DNA of 64,000 nt, taken from NCBI GenBank assembly GCA_002869885.2, contig NEWR02000008.1:24204-88203 (forward strand). Reading direction: 5' to 3'. The position numbers and the translations under genes were made by a program. This DNA is from Nitrospira sp. CG24C (GTDB lineage Bacteria; Nitrospirota; Nitrospiria; Nitrospirales; Nitrospiraceae). Positions 43,356 through 52,601 of this stretch are shown here, one piece after another (positions within the stretch are counted from its first letter, which is position 1; every line of letters starts with the position of its first letter). The notes under the pieces were generated by a model, which worked only from the letters and a program-made list of their open reading frames with translations, did no database searches and was not told the DNA's origin.

Positions 43356-44354
43356 TTACAGCATTGCCTCCGCTCCACCGGCGCTGGCGATGACGATGCG
43401 CCCTTCTTCTTCAAGTTTCCGGCAGACTTTGAGGATGTTCTGCTGCGCCTTCTCGACATCCGCCACCTTCATCGGCCCCCTTGCCTCCATGTCGTCTTTC
43501 AACATCTCCGACGCCCGACTCGACATATTTTTCAGGAACTTCTCCTTGGTTTCCGGGCTCGCGCCACGCAATGCCACAGGAAGATCTTCCTTGCTGACCT
43601 CTTTCATGAGCTCTTGCATGCCACGGTCATCGAGCTTAATCAGATCGTCGAAGACGAACATCAATCCTCTGATGGTATCGGCCAATTGCTGATCGCGCTC
43701 GGCGATTTTCGACATGATGCTCCCCTCCGTGGCTTTGTCGAGGGTTGTCAGAATATTCGCCGCCGCTTCAGCGCCGCCGACACTTTGCGCGCGAGTGCCG
43801 GTATTCGCAACGAGTGAGCTCTGCAATGCGTCGCTGAGTTCCTCCAGCACGCTGGGCTGTAAATCCTCCATCGTCGCAAGGCGCAGAGCGACATCCACTC
43901 GAAGGGATTCAGGTAAGTCGGCCATGACGACGCCTGCCTGATCCGGATCCATGTGCGCCAGTATCACGGAGATCGTCTGGGGATGCTCGGTCTTGATCAT
44001 TTGTGAAACAGCCTTCGCATCGACCCACTTCATTGCGTCGAGCCCCGGATACACCTTGCTGGTCATGGACTCGAGCATGCGGCTGGCTTTTTCAGGGCCG
44101 AGCGCCTTGGACAGAATGGTTTTGATGTAGTCTTTTCCATGGAACGACATCTGACCGTTTGCGCTCGCCTTCTCAAATTCATCGATGACGATCGATTCCT
44201 CTTCCCTGGTGATATTCGCCGTCGCATTCATGGAGGCCCCCAGTCGGCGGATCTCCTTAGGGTCAAGGCTCTTCATCACCAATGCCGCGGCGTCCTCTCC
44301 GATCGCTTTCAGAAGGATCGCCGCCTTTTGCTCGCCGCTGAGTTCCGTGGCCAT
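43356..44354 (-). CDS. fliG: FliG, motor switch and torque protein
   Basis: The 332 residues have the three FliG domains: N-terminal FliF-binding (QKAAILLKAIGEDAAALVMKSLDPKEIRRL), the middle domain with EHPQ (MIKTEHPQTISVILAHMDPDQAG) and the C-terminal torque helix (FVFDDLIKLDDRGMQELMKEVSKEDLPVALRGA). It is followed immediately by REC-fliH and preceded by fliF. Confidence 0.97.
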   Translation of the reverse strand: MATELSGEQKAAILLKAIGEDAAALVMKSLDPKEIRRLGASMNATANITREEESIVIDEFEKASANGQMSFHGKDYIKTILSKALGPEKASRMLESMTSKVYPGLDAMKWVDAKAVSQMIKTEHPQTISVILAHMDPDQAGVVMADLPESLRVDVALRLATMEDLQPSVLEELSDALQSSLVANTGTRAQSVGGAEAAANILTTLDKATEGSIMSKIAERDQQLADTIRGLMFVFDDLIKLDDRGMQELMKEVSKEDLPVALRGASPETKEKFLKNMSSRASEMLKDDMEARGPMKVADVEKAQQNILKVCRKLEEEGRIVIASAGGAEAML

Positions 44355-44370
44355 CGCTACATGCCCCTTA

Positions 44371-45939
44371 CTAGCTGGTCTTCAGCCATTGTTTGACAAC
44401 CAAGGCCGTAGTGTCAGGGTTGCCCCGAGCCATATCGACAATCTGTGAGCGGGGCTTCCCCGTCAGCGACGCTTCGATCTGACTCACCGATGCGGGAAGC
44501 GGCGGCGTAGCCCCATCCGCTGATGACCCGGCCGATGACCCGGACGTCCCCAGCATCGACATCAATGGACGCACCACCATGAAGAGGATCAGGAGAAAGA
44601 GGCCTCCTCCGACCCCATAGCGGATATAGGGCGTGAAGGAGTTGGCCGGTTCTGCCGCAGCCTCGATGCCCTGCGCTGGAGCCTCCTCCGTCGCGATGTC
44701 GAATTGCACGTTGGTCACCTGGACTTGATCCTGCCGCTCTGCCGAATAGCCCATGGCTTTCTTGACAATCTCTTCGATACGCTTCATGTCCTCTTCAGGC
44801 CGTGCCAGATACTTCTTCGCCGTATCGCTTCCGGCCTTCCCTGCCTCAGACGGCGCAGCCATTTCATAGATACCGTCCACCAGCACCGCCACGGAAAGCT
44901 GCTTGATGCTGCCGCTGGACTCCACGACGCGGGAAACTGTCCGGCTGATTTCGTAATTCACGGTTTCGTTTTTGGTCTGATTGTTACTCGAACTCGTTTG
45001 AGTCGGCTCTTGAACTGTCCCTTCCGGGACATTCGACTGGACGCCCGGTACGCCACCGGATACGCCATTGAGCCCATTGGCCTTTTCCTGTCCACGCTGC
45101 TCGCTTCGAACGACTTGACTGTTCGGATCGTACCGCTCTTCAGTCGTTTCCACCTTACGGAAGTCAAGAATACTGGACACCCGCACCACGGCTTTATTCA
45201 CCCCGACGATTCGTTCCAACATCGTTTGGATGCGTGTCTCGATATCCTTTTCAACCGTGCGCTGGTATTCCAACTGCGACCCTGTGAGTCCCGCTGCGTC
45301 GTCGCTGCCGGCTGCCGATGAAAGGAGCCGTCCATGGCCATCCACCACGGTAACATCCTTCACTTGCAGGCCCTCGACGCTGCTCGACACGAGATGAACA
45401 ATCCCATTCACTTGTGTCTTGGCAAGGGCTTGCCCATTTCGCAACGACAGGACGACGGAAGCGCGCGACCGATTGTTCTCATCGTTGGAGAACAACCGCC
45501 GTTCCGGGGTGGCGAGGTGCACACGGGCCCGTTCGATCTCTGGCATTTGCGCAATAGTCCGCGCCAGTTCCCCTTGCAACGCACGGCGATAATTGAGTTT
45601 CTGGACGAAATCGGACATGCCGATCGACGTTCGATCGAAAATCTCAAAGCCTACTCCGCCCCCATGAGGAAGTCCCTGGGTGGCCAATTGCAATCGCAAT
45701 TCATGAACTTGTGCGCTGGGAACAAGGACCGTGTTGCCGCCTCCGGTCGTCTCATACGGCACTTTCGTCTCTTTCAGCTTATCCACGATTCCTCCCGCAT
45801 CTTCGGGATTGAGGTTCGTGAATAGCACCTGCATATCGGGCTGTTGCGTCCACAGTGCGATAGCGATAAGACCGGCAATAGAGCCGGCAAGCGCAACCAG
45901 AACGATCATGCGTTGGTTAATGGAAAACTTGGATAACAT
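44371..45939 (-). CDS. fliF: FliF, MS-ring protein
   Basis: The 522 residues contain an N-terminal membrane helix (MIVLVALAGSIAGLIAIALW), YscJ-like ring domains (DAGGIVDKLKETKVPYETTGGGNTVLVPS; LARTIAQMPEIERARVHLATPERRLF), a C-terminal membrane helix (VGGGLFLLILFMVVRPLM) and the FliG-binding tail (VVKQWLKTS). It is the basal-body platform. Confidence 0.97.
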   Translation of the reverse strand: MLSKFSINQRMIVLVALAGSIAGLIAIALWTQQPDMQVLFTNLNPEDAGGIVDKLKETKVPYETTGGGNTVLVPSAQVHELRLQLATQGLPHGGGVGFEIFDRTSIGMSDFVQKLNYRRALQGELARTIAQMPEIERARVHLATPERRLFSNDENNRSRASVVLSLRNGQALAKTQVNGIVHLVSSSVEGLQVKDVTVVDGHGRLLSSAAGSDDAAGLTGSQLEYQRTVEKDIETRIQTMLERIVGVNKAVVRVSSILDFRKVETTEERYDPNSQVVRSEQRGQEKANGLNGVSGGVPGVQSNVPEGTVQEPTQTSSSNNQTKNETVNYEISRTVSRVVESSGSIKQLSVAVLVDGIYEMAAPSEAGKAGSDTAKKYLARPEEDMKRIEEIVKKAMGYSAERQDQVQVTNVQFDIATEEAPAQGIEAAAEPANSFTPYIRYGVGGGLFLLILFMVVRPLMSMLGTSGSSAGSSADGATPPLPASVSQIEASLTGKPRSQIVDMARGNPDTTALVVKQWLKTS

Positions 45940-45975
45940 AGGCGACCTTACTCCTCGCTAGCGGACTGTGAAAAC

Positions 45976-46052
45976 GGTCTATCTCGTCTGTCTGGTCTAT
46001 CTGGTTAGTTGAATTCAACCAAACAAACCAGACAGACCGAACAGACCAAATG
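45976..46052. repeat. 9-nt-period inverted repeat, copy 6
   Basis: The left arm is TCTGTCTGGTCTATCTGG, the centre TTAGTTGAATTCAACCAAAC (nearly perfect palindrome), and the right arm AACCAGACAGACCGAACAGACC. It lies between fliE and fliF. A single GGATGCTGAAAAAGC end (46070-46085) follows at the fliE stop. Confidence 0.8.
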
Positions 46053-46086
46053 AACAAGTTAGGCTAGCGGGCTTTTTCAGCATCCG

Positions 46087-46398
46087 TTAAATCTGCATCC
46101 GCTGAATTTCTTCATACGCCGACACCAACTTGTTCCTGATCTGCATCATCAGCTGGAAGGACACATCGGCTTCCTGTAAGGCCACCATCGTCTGATGGAT
46201 ATTCTGCGTCTGACCGGTCATCAGCGCTTCGGTCGCCTGACCCGCTTCCAGTTGGATGTCGTTGGCTTTACCGATTGCTTGCTGCAGCGCATTCATGAAT
46301 CCGCTTGATGGAGCGCCGCCGGCCGCATGAGAAGCGGCGGCATTTTCCCCCAAGGATACTGTCGACAGTGTAATCGCTTTGATCTGATCCACGATCAC
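46087..46398 (-). CDS. fliE: FliE, MS ring-rod adaptor
   Basis: The 103 residues end in the FliE helix pair (QTQNIHQTMVALQEADVSFQLMMQIRNKLVSAYEEIQRMQI), with SSGFMNALQQAIGKANDIQLEAGQATEAL before it. FliE links the MS ring to the rod. It overlaps flgC by 4 nt. Confidence 0.95.
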   Translation of the reverse strand: MIVDQIKAITLSTVSLGENAAASHAAGGAPSSGFMNALQQAIGKANDIQLEAGQATEALMTGQTQNIHQTMVALQEADVSFQLMMQIRNKLVSAYEEIQRMQI

Positions 46399-46844
46399 CT
46401 CCCGATCTCCAGCGCCTTATTCCACATGGCGCGGGTTGCGTTGATCGCCTGCACATTGGCTTCGTAGGAACGGGACGCCCCCATCATGTTCACCATTTCC
46501 TCCATGACATTGATGTTCGGCATCTTGACGAATCCCTTTTTGTCGGCGTCCGGATGGCGTGGATCATAGATGACTTGCCCGGGCCGCTTATCTTCCTGCA
46601 CTCGCAAGACCTTGACGCCATCGAGCGCATGAGCCCCCGGACCCGTCGACACCTGCCGAAACGTCCGTTGGAACGGACTGGCAATCGGGGTGGATTGAAA
46701 CACCACATCCCGGCGTTTGTACGGGCCGCCTTCTGGCGTATGGGTGGACTGGGCATTCGCCAGATTGCTGGAAATCACATTCAGCCGTTGACGTTGCGCA
46801 TCTAAGGCGGTCACAGACACCGCCATGCTGTCGGTCATGTCCAT
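46395..46844 (-). CDS. flgC: FlgC, proximal rod protein
   Basis: The 149 residues show the rod pattern: MAVSVTALDAQRQRLNVISSNLANAQSTHTPEGGPYKRRDVVFQS near the start and MPNINVMEEMVNMMGASRSYEANVQAINATRAMWNKALEIGR at the end. It follows flgB and overlaps fliE. Confidence 0.96.
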   Translation of the reverse strand: MDMTDSMAVSVTALDAQRQRLNVISSNLANAQSTHTPEGGPYKRRDVVFQSTPIASPFQRTFRQVSTGPGAHALDGVKVLRVQEDKRPGQVIYDPRHPDADKKGFVKMPNINVMEEMVNMMGASRSYEANVQAINATRAMWNKALEIGR

Positions 46845-46903
46845 AGTCGTTCCTCCAGGCTAAAGGCTAGGGGCAAGGAGTACAGACCTCTCGCCATTAT
46901 TGT

Positions 46904-47311
46904 TTAACGCCCCTCGCGGATGGCGCCCATCAGTTGCCGAAAACGGATCGCCATGATCGACGCAGCCGTGTTGTACAGCATCGCATTCTCCGACATTTTG
47001 GCCATTTCCAGCTCGATGTTCACTGAGTTGGCATCCAAGGGAATATCCCCCGCCGGCACGGAGCCGAGCTGGCCCGTTACCTGTTGCATCGGATTTCCGC
47101 GTGGACCGATGTGATGCCCCTGAGTCACCGCGAGCGTGACAGGTCCTCTCCCTTGTTGCGCGGATTGCAAGGAATCCTGAAAATTGAGTTCGGTGGCGCG
47201 ATAACCCGGCGTTTCTTCGTTCGCGATGTTCGAAGCAATCACCCTCTGTCTGGCTTGCCGCAAGTCCAGTGTACGATTGAGTAATTGCATGGTGCGATCA
47301 ATGAGCATCAT
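46904..47311 (-). CDS. flgB: FlgB, proximal rod protein
   Basis: The 135 residues include MQLLNRTLDLRQARQRVIASNIANEETPGYRATELNFQDSL and the C-terminal ELEMAKMSENAMLYNTAASIMAIRFRQLMGAIREGR, typical of FlgB. It is the first structural gene of the cluster in transcription order, directly downstream of the flrC-like regulator. Confidence 0.96.
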   Translation of the reverse strand: MMLIDRTMQLLNRTLDLRQARQRVIASNIANEETPGYRATELNFQDSLQSAQQGRGPVTLAVTQGHHIGPRGNPMQQVTGQLGSVPAGDIPLDANSVNIELEMAKMSENAMLYNTAASIMAIRFRQLMGAIREGR

Positions 47312-47340
47312 GGTCTATCCCTCCTGTTATCGTCTCGTAC

Positions 47341-47416
47341 CGACTCAGGGGGCCAGGCTGAAGGTCGAAGCTCCGAACACTTCAGCCTGAACCCCTTCAG
47401 CCTATCTACCTCAACA
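47341..47416. repeat. CTTCAGCC-type inverted repeat, copy 7
   Basis: CCAGGCTGAAGG faces CTTCAGCCTGAACCCCTTCAGCCTATCTACCT. It lies between flgB and the flrC-like gene. I searched the rest of this gap for a sigma-54 promoter of flgB and found none convincing. Confidence 0.7.
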
Positions 47417-47481
47417 GTCATCTCTGCCGATCGGCAAAACCTGCCGGCTGTTTTCTGCCCACACCGTGCGGCATGGCCTGA

Positions 47482-48888
47482 TTATGCAGAGTCCTGGCAA
47501 CTTACCCCTCGATACTCGCGAAGTTTGTTACGCAACGTACGGATGCTGATCCCGAGTTCTTTCGCCGCATGAGTACGATTCTCCCTCACGCGTGTGAGGG
47601 TCTGAAAAATCAGTTCCCGCTCCATTTCCCACAGAGAACCGTTTCCAGAAGGCTGCGGCACCGATGAGACTGGAGCGGGAGACACCGGTTGTCCGACGGA
47701 TTCCACCAACAAGTGGCTCGGAAGGATCGGCTCGTTCCCGGCTAAGAGCACGGCCCGTTCCATGACGTTTTGCAGTTCGCGCACATTCCCTTTCCATCGT
47801 CGGTCTTGGAGCATCGCGCAGGCCTCCGCCGACATTGTCGGCAGCGGAAGACTATTGCGCGCCGCGGAGACTGCCACAAAATGCCTCGCGAGCAGCGGAA
47901 TATCCGCGGGCCGCTCCCGCAACGGAGGGACCGTGACGGGGAATACGTTCAACCGGTAATACAAGTCTTCCCGAAACCGCCCCTGCTCCACTTCGTGATA
48001 GAGCGATCGGTTGGTCGTCGCAATGACCCGAATATTCACGGATACAGGGTCCCTCCCTCCGACGCGATCCACTTCCCGCTCCTGGATCACTCGGAGCAAC
48101 TTGGCCTGCAGGCCCATGTTCATTTCGCTGATTTCATCCAGCAACAGCGTGCCGGTATGCGCCATCTCAAACTTGCCGATTTTTTTCATGATGGCGCCGG
48201 TAAATGCGCCGCGCTCATGGCCGAACAGTTCGCTCTCCAGAAGCCCGTCGGGTAAGGCCGCGCAATTCACGGCAATAAACGGTCGGTGGGCACGAGGGCT
48301 TCTATTATGAATAAAGCGGGCCAGCAGTTCTTTCCCTGTGCCGCTTTCTCCATTAATTAGGATCGTCGCTTGACTCGCAGCGACTCCCTCAACGGTGCTG
48401 AGCAGGCGGACCATGCCAGGATCTTGAGTCAGGATAGACCGCTGGTCGATCGGCGCAGGAGATGACGCTGAGGCATCAGCGCCACGCGCTTTCAGATTGG
48501 CGATCACACGCTCGAGCAAGTCCGTGGAGAACGGCTTGAGAATGTAATCGCTCGCCCCGTATTTCATCGCGTCCACGGCAGTCTCCACCGTCCCGTAGGC
48601 CGTCATCAGGACCATCAACGTCTGAGGCGAACGGCGTTTAATTTCCTTGATCAGATCGAGACCGCCAAGACGCGGCATCTTCAGATCCGTCACCACCAAC
48701 CAGGGTTTGTAGCGGCTGACCCGATCCACGGCGTCGGCGCCATCGATCGCGCCCTGTACGTCATAGCCGAGACGACGAACGGACTCCACTAAGGCCGTCC
48801 GCATGGATGGATCGTCATCGACGATCAAGATTCGCTCAGCTTGCGTGGGAGCTTCCGTCGCAAGGCCTGCTGTGCCGTGTTCGCTCAT
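47482..48888 (-). CDS. FlrC/FleR-like sigma-54 response regulator
   Basis: The 468 residues have a receiver (acid residues at 23-26, acceptor D68 in VTDLKMP), an AAA+ domain with Walker A GESGTGKE and the sigma-54 loop GAFTGA, and a Fis-type HTH (RTHAAKELGISIRTLRNKLREY). It is coupled by a 4-nt overlap to its kinase and lies directly upstream of flgB, the arrangement of FlrB/FlrC (FleS/FleR), which switch on basal-body and hook genes. Confidence 0.9.
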   Translation of the reverse strand: MSEHGTAGLATEAPTQAERILIVDDDPSMRTALVESVRRLGYDVQGAIDGADAVDRVSRYKPWLVVTDLKMPRLGGLDLIKEIKRRSPQTLMVLMTAYGTVETAVDAMKYGASDYILKPFSTDLLERVIANLKARGADASASSPAPIDQRSILTQDPGMVRLLSTVEGVAASQATILINGESGTGKELLARFIHNRSPRAHRPFIAVNCAALPDGLLESELFGHERGAFTGAIMKKIGKFEMAHTGTLLLDEISEMNMGLQAKLLRVIQEREVDRVGGRDPVSVNIRVIATTNRSLYHEVEQGRFREDLYYRLNVFPVTVPPLRERPADIPLLARHFVAVSAARNSLPLPTMSAEACAMLQDRRWKGNVRELQNVMERAVLLAGNEPILPSHLLVESVGQPVSPAPVSSVPQPSGNGSLWEMERELIFQTLTRVRENRTHAAKELGISIRTLRNKLREYRGVSCQDSA

Positions 48889-50189
48889 GCGGAAGTCTCC
48901 TCTTCAACGAAGTGGCGTTCACCGATCATGGCAGAGACACCGGTTCCGGCTCCGCGATCAGGCTCAGGACGTTCAGGCGCCTCGATACGAACCGACTCTC
49001 GGCGATGCGGCAGTACGATCGTCAATGTCGTACCGCGCCCTTCAACGCTTTCCACGTCGATCCGGCCCCGATGCGCTTCGACAATCGCGTGGACAATCGC
49101 CAGCCCTAACCCGGTGCCTTCGTCCCTCGTGGTGAAAAATGGGTCGAAAATCTTCGAGCGCTGGGCCGGCGCAATGCCTACGCCGGTATCCGAGACCGAG
49201 AGACGAAACACCGGCCCTCCGGGAGTCTGTTCCTCTGTAAGAGCCGCCGACAACGTCAGCGTTCCACTGCCGGGCATGGCGTGAATGCTGTTTAGAATCA
49301 AGTTCAGGAGCACTTGTTTCATTTGCCCTGCGTCGCACCAAATCCGGGATGCCAGAGGATCGACTTTCAGGCGAATGTCGATTCTGGTATTGGCCACGGC
49401 ATGGGCGGCGAGCGTCAAGGCATCGAGCATGAGCGCTTCCGTCTCATGCCACTTTCCATGGGAACAATCCGGTTTGGTATAGAGCAGAAGGTTGGTCAGA
49501 AGACGATTCATCATGTGGACAGACGATGAAATATGCTCGGCGTACCCTCGCAATGCCGGGGCGCCATTCAAATCACGGCGCAGCATCGACGCAAACAGTT
49601 CGATACTACCCAAGGGATTCCGGATTTCATGGGCTATCCGTCCGACCATTTCACCCATGGCCTCCAGCCGATTGCGGCGCTGCAGCCGATCCTCCAGTTC
49701 TCGCACCGCCGTGACGTCCTGGATCAACAGCAAACTCCCGGCATGGCGCCCATCGCTGCTCCGCAAGTCGCGCTTGGAGAGTGCGACAGCAGCCCCCTGT
49801 TGTGTCGTCAAGGGATAGCCGCCGCCGTCCAGCTCCGCCTCCCTAAGACAAACGGCTAACGACCGGCCGATTATCTGTCCGCGCTTGAGCCCGATGAATT
49901 GCTCGCCGGCCTGGTTACAACGTGTAATCAATCCTTCCGTATCCATGACGAGCAATCCCGTTGAAAGAGACTCCACAATCGCCGTCAAGTGCTCCCGCAA
50001 TTCTTCATTCGTGCGCAGATTCCGGCTGAGCGCCTCGTTGCGGTCGGCCAGTTCTACGTCAAGCTGCTCCAATCGTGACGTCATCGTCTGATAGGACTGT
50101 TGCAACGTCGCCGCCGCATCGTCGAAACTGCGAAAGGCTTCGTGCAACAAATCGCTATCCGCAGTCGCAGAAATAGGCTGTACGTTCAT
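48885..50189 (-). CDS. FlrB/FleS-like histidine kinase
   Basis: From ATG 50189 (ribosome site AAGGAGAA; ATG 50207 is an alternative) the 434 residues have no membrane helix. They contain an N-terminal helical region, a PAS domain (VESLSTGLLVMDTEGLITRCNQAGEQFIG), HisKA with phospho-His in GRIAHEIRNPLGSIELFASML, and HATPase_c ([29 protein letters not shown]). The soluble PAS kinase form matches FlrB/FleS. It starts a few nt after the TPR gene and overlaps its regulator. Confidence 0.9.
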   Translation of the reverse strand: MNVQPISATADSDLLHEAFRSFDDAAATLQQSYQTMTSRLEQLDVELADRNEALSRNLRTNEELREHLTAIVESLSTGLLVMDTEGLITRCNQAGEQFIGLKRGQIIGRSLAVCLREAELDGGGYPLTTQQGAAVALSKRDLRSSDGRHAGSLLLIQDVTAVRELEDRLQRRNRLEAMGEMVGRIAHEIRNPLGSIELFASMLRRDLNGAPALRGYAEHISSSVHMMNRLLTNLLLYTKPDCSHGKWHETEALMLDALTLAAHAVANTRIDIRLKVDPLASRIWCDAGQMKQVLLNLILNSIHAMPGSGTLTLSAALTEEQTPGGPVFRLSVSDTGVGIAPAQRSKIFDPFFTTRDEGTGLGLAIVHAIVEAHRGRIDVESVEGRGTTLTIVLPHRRESVRIEAPERPEPDRGAGTGVSAMIGERHFVEEETSA

Positions 50190-50193
50190 CACA

Positions 50194-52344
50194 TTATTCT
50201 CCTTCATTCGCCTTTGTCGCTTGGAGGCCTGGTTGCATCGCTCCCGCCGCCCGATGGAACAACGGATCGGTAAATTCTGCGTCTGGCGCCGTGGCACTCG
50301 ACCGGGCTCCTTGAGGATTCTTGGCCTCAGGGTTCAGCATGATCTGCACCCTGGCCCATTCGGCCTCTATAGAATTAGGTCCAGCCTTCAGCACCTGCCG
50401 GTAGAGCTCCACGGCATGCTCCCGGTGATTCAGCTGTAAGAGCAGATCGGCATACGACAGAAGATCCTGCGGCTCACGGAGGACGTTGTTTCGCAATGCA
50501 TTCTCGAATATCGCTGCAGCCTCTTCTCGCTTCTGTTCTTCGAGCAATGTCCGCGCAAGCGTCAGAGACATCCAACCTTGCGCCGCATCGCGCGGGTGCA
50601 ACTTGGTCCAGTGCCTCATGACTCTGATAGCGCTCCGGCGATCTCCCTGCTCAAGCATGGCCGTCGTCAATTGCCGTGAGACCAGCGGCGATCGTGGGCT
50701 CTGCGGATACTGAAGGCGGAAACCTTCGAACACGTTCCTGGCAGCCGCAGGATCGAGCTGATCCAAATAACTCTCGCCAAGGCCAAGAAGCACCTCTTCG
50801 TGAAATGCAGTCGCCTTCCGATTCTTCACCAACGTTTGATAGAGATGCACCGCTTCGGTTGAGAAGCCCAACCGGCGATGCCTGTCGGCCACCTCCAATA
50901 ATGTCCTTGTCCCTATGTAATGCTGCTCTGGGGCATGGCCATGGCTATGGAACAGCATGACCGCCAGGACATCCTTCTTGTCCTTGAGCGCCGTTTCTAA
51001 CTGGGGCTTCAGAAGCGAGGCCAGATGGAGTCCGGCAGTCTGAGGCCAGGGATCATCTGGAATGACACCGGTTCGCCGAGTGACGTCTTGATAGACCTTG
51101 ATGCCTCGCACAGGGTTTCCTCGTAACTCATAGTGCTCAGCCAGGTAATAGAGCGCCTCACTACCGAGAATATCGTTCTGATGTTCAAGAGCGATGGTCT
51201 TATAGATTTCCTCTCCTTCTGATGCATCCAGGTAGGAGAGGCCCCTCCCCCGGATCATGCCTTCAACTTTTTTTTGCAAGAAGCTCTCTCCTGCAGACGC
51301 CGCAATTTCCTGTTCTTGCCGTGCCAGGCGTATACGGGCGGCGACCGCTGCCGCCATATCTGCATACTGAGTCCGGGCTGCTGCATAAAAAAACTCTGCC
51401 TTTGTTCCCAGACCGAGCCGGCCGTGACTGTCTCCAAGGCGCACGAGCGCCGTACCAGCGTGCCGGTGTGAAGGGAAGAGGTTGTACAGGAGGAGATCGA
51501 TCTCGCATGCTCTTTTCAGTTCCTGAACCTCAATGAGGGCATCGCCATACTGCTGCAATGCATCGGGATTTTGCTTGAGAAGATTCCGCCAGCGCCGATA
51601 CAGGAAGTCGTATAGCGGTACCGCGTCACGCTTGCGCCTTTGGACGTAGAGGGCATTGGCCTGATTGAACGTCGCCCGTACAATAAGACGATCATCCATC
51701 GCGCGTTCTCGAACCGTTTCGAAGGCCCGTTCCGCTTCCGTCCATCTCCCCAACTTTCCAAGTGTGACCCCCAACGCGAGCAACGATCGATCCGCATCGT
51801 GATGCGGCAGGCCGAGGGAAAGAGCATATTGGTAGGCGACAATGGCCTCCTGGTACCATCCCATTTCGGTATAGAGATCGCCGACCCGCCAGTAGGCCCT
51901 GAACGCATTGGGATTCTTCGTATATGCGCCAATAATGCTGCGATATTGCGTAATCGCCTCTCTGCGCCCATGGTCGGTCGGATCCTCCAGCAGAGTGAGT
52001 TCCGCCATGAATGCCTTCAACGGCGGAATCAATGGACTGGTGGAATCGAGAGCGGCAAGCGCATCAAACCCTGCACGGGCTGCGGCATACTGCCCACGAC
52101 CGAGCGCCTTCACTGCTTCCTGGAATGGTAACGCCCCTGGCCCCTCGACGGTTCGATCATAGCGGGGCCCATCGTCAGGCAAGGCGAGCGGGGAAGCCTC
52201 CGACCTCGCCTGAGGGGACATCGTGCGGGTGGGCGATGGCATCGCCTGAGGCTCTCGTGGATCAGCGGCAGATGCAATCTGAAGCGCAGATCCATGCGCA
52301 AACACACAGACGATCAACAAATTGCATAATGTGCTCATTCTCAT
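50194..52344 (-). CDS. Secreted TPR-repeat protein of the flrBC operon
   Basis: About 716 residues, with a signal peptide (MSTLCNLLIVCVFAHGSALQIASA) followed by many tetratricopeptide-type helical repeats (for example AYWRVGDLYTEMGWYQEAIVAYQYALSLG, VGDSH-like RLGDSHGRLGLGTKAEFFY, LLQLNHREHAVELYRQVLKAGPNSIEAEWARVQ). TPR proteins act as scaffolds; the partner is unknown. It is the first gene behind a sigma-54-type promoter and ends 4 nt before the flrB-like kinase start, so it is probably co-regulated. TTG 52350 and ATG 52338 are alternative starts. Confidence 0.82.
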   Translation of the reverse strand: MRMSTLCNLLIVCVFAHGSALQIASAADPREPQAMPSPTRTMSPQARSEASPLALPDDGPRYDRTVEGPGALPFQEAVKALGRGQYAAARAGFDALAALDSTSPLIPPLKAFMAELTLLEDPTDHGRREAITQYRSIIGAYTKNPNAFRAYWRVGDLYTEMGWYQEAIVAYQYALSLGLPHHDADRSLLALGVTLGKLGRWTEAERAFETVRERAMDDRLIVRATFNQANALYVQRRKRDAVPLYDFLYRRWRNLLKQNPDALQQYGDALIEVQELKRACEIDLLLYNLFPSHRHAGTALVRLGDSHGRLGLGTKAEFFYAAARTQYADMAAAVAARIRLARQEQEIAASAGESFLQKKVEGMIRGRGLSYLDASEGEEIYKTIALEHQNDILGSEALYYLAEHYELRGNPVRGIKVYQDVTRRTGVIPDDPWPQTAGLHLASLLKPQLETALKDKKDVLAVMLFHSHGHAPEQHYIGTRTLLEVADRHRRLGFSTEAVHLYQTLVKNRKATAFHEEVLLGLGESYLDQLDPAAARNVFEGFRLQYPQSPRSPLVSRQLTTAMLEQGDRRSAIRVMRHWTKLHPRDAAQGWMSLTLARTLLEEQKREEAAAIFENALRNNVLREPQDLLSYADLLLQLNHREHAVELYRQVLKAGPNSIEAEWARVQIMLNPEAKNPQGARSSATAPDAEFTDPLFHRAAGAMQPGLQATKANEGE

Positions 52345-52361
52345 AGACAAGTTGTAGGTTC

Positions 52362-52377
52362 AGCAAATTCTGTGCCT
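52362..52377 (-). promoter_or_regulatory. Sigma-54 type promoter for the TPR-flrB-flrC operon
   Basis: The minus strand reads AGGCACAGAATTTGCT: GGCAC and TTGCT with GG and GC 10 nt apart, missing only the first T and the G after GGCAC of the consensus. Transcription would begin at about 52350, just before the TPR start codons, so the leader is very short. Confidence 0.65.
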
Positions 52378-52480
52378 TTTGTATCGGGCGAATAAATGCG
52401 GGCCATATGAGGACAATCGCGATTCGGCGCAGGGTGCGTCAGTAAAATCTGTCAAACGTCCGACGCTTTGATCCTGCGTC

Positions 52481-52496
52481 CGTCAATCGATTGACG
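52481..52496. promoter_or_regulatory. FleQ-box-like perfect palindrome (activator site)
   Basis: CGTCAATCGATTGACG is a perfect 16-nt palindrome. Its core GTCAATCGATTGAC matches 12 of 14 positions of the Pseudomonas FleQ box (GTCAATAAATTGAC). It lies 105 nt upstream of the -24 element and 300 nt from the end of an FlrA/FleQ-like gene. Confidence 0.6.
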
Positions 52497-52601
52497 CCGG
52501 TGCTGTCGAGCAGATGTCAGAATTCGACATGAGTGGGTCTGGCAGGATGCGGAATAGCTATGGGATAGCAACTCGAGACTGGCGAGACACGGAATGTTGA
52601 G

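Noticed and set aside
44704-45321. Plus-strand ORF of 205 codons opposite fliF
   Set aside because: Antisense shadow of a clear fliF; composition is not protein-like.
47420-47475. Sigma-54 promoter for flgB (TGGGCAGAAAACAGCC on the minus strand)
   Set aside because: GG and GC are 10 nt apart but most other consensus positions fail, and it overlaps the end of the flrC-like gene.
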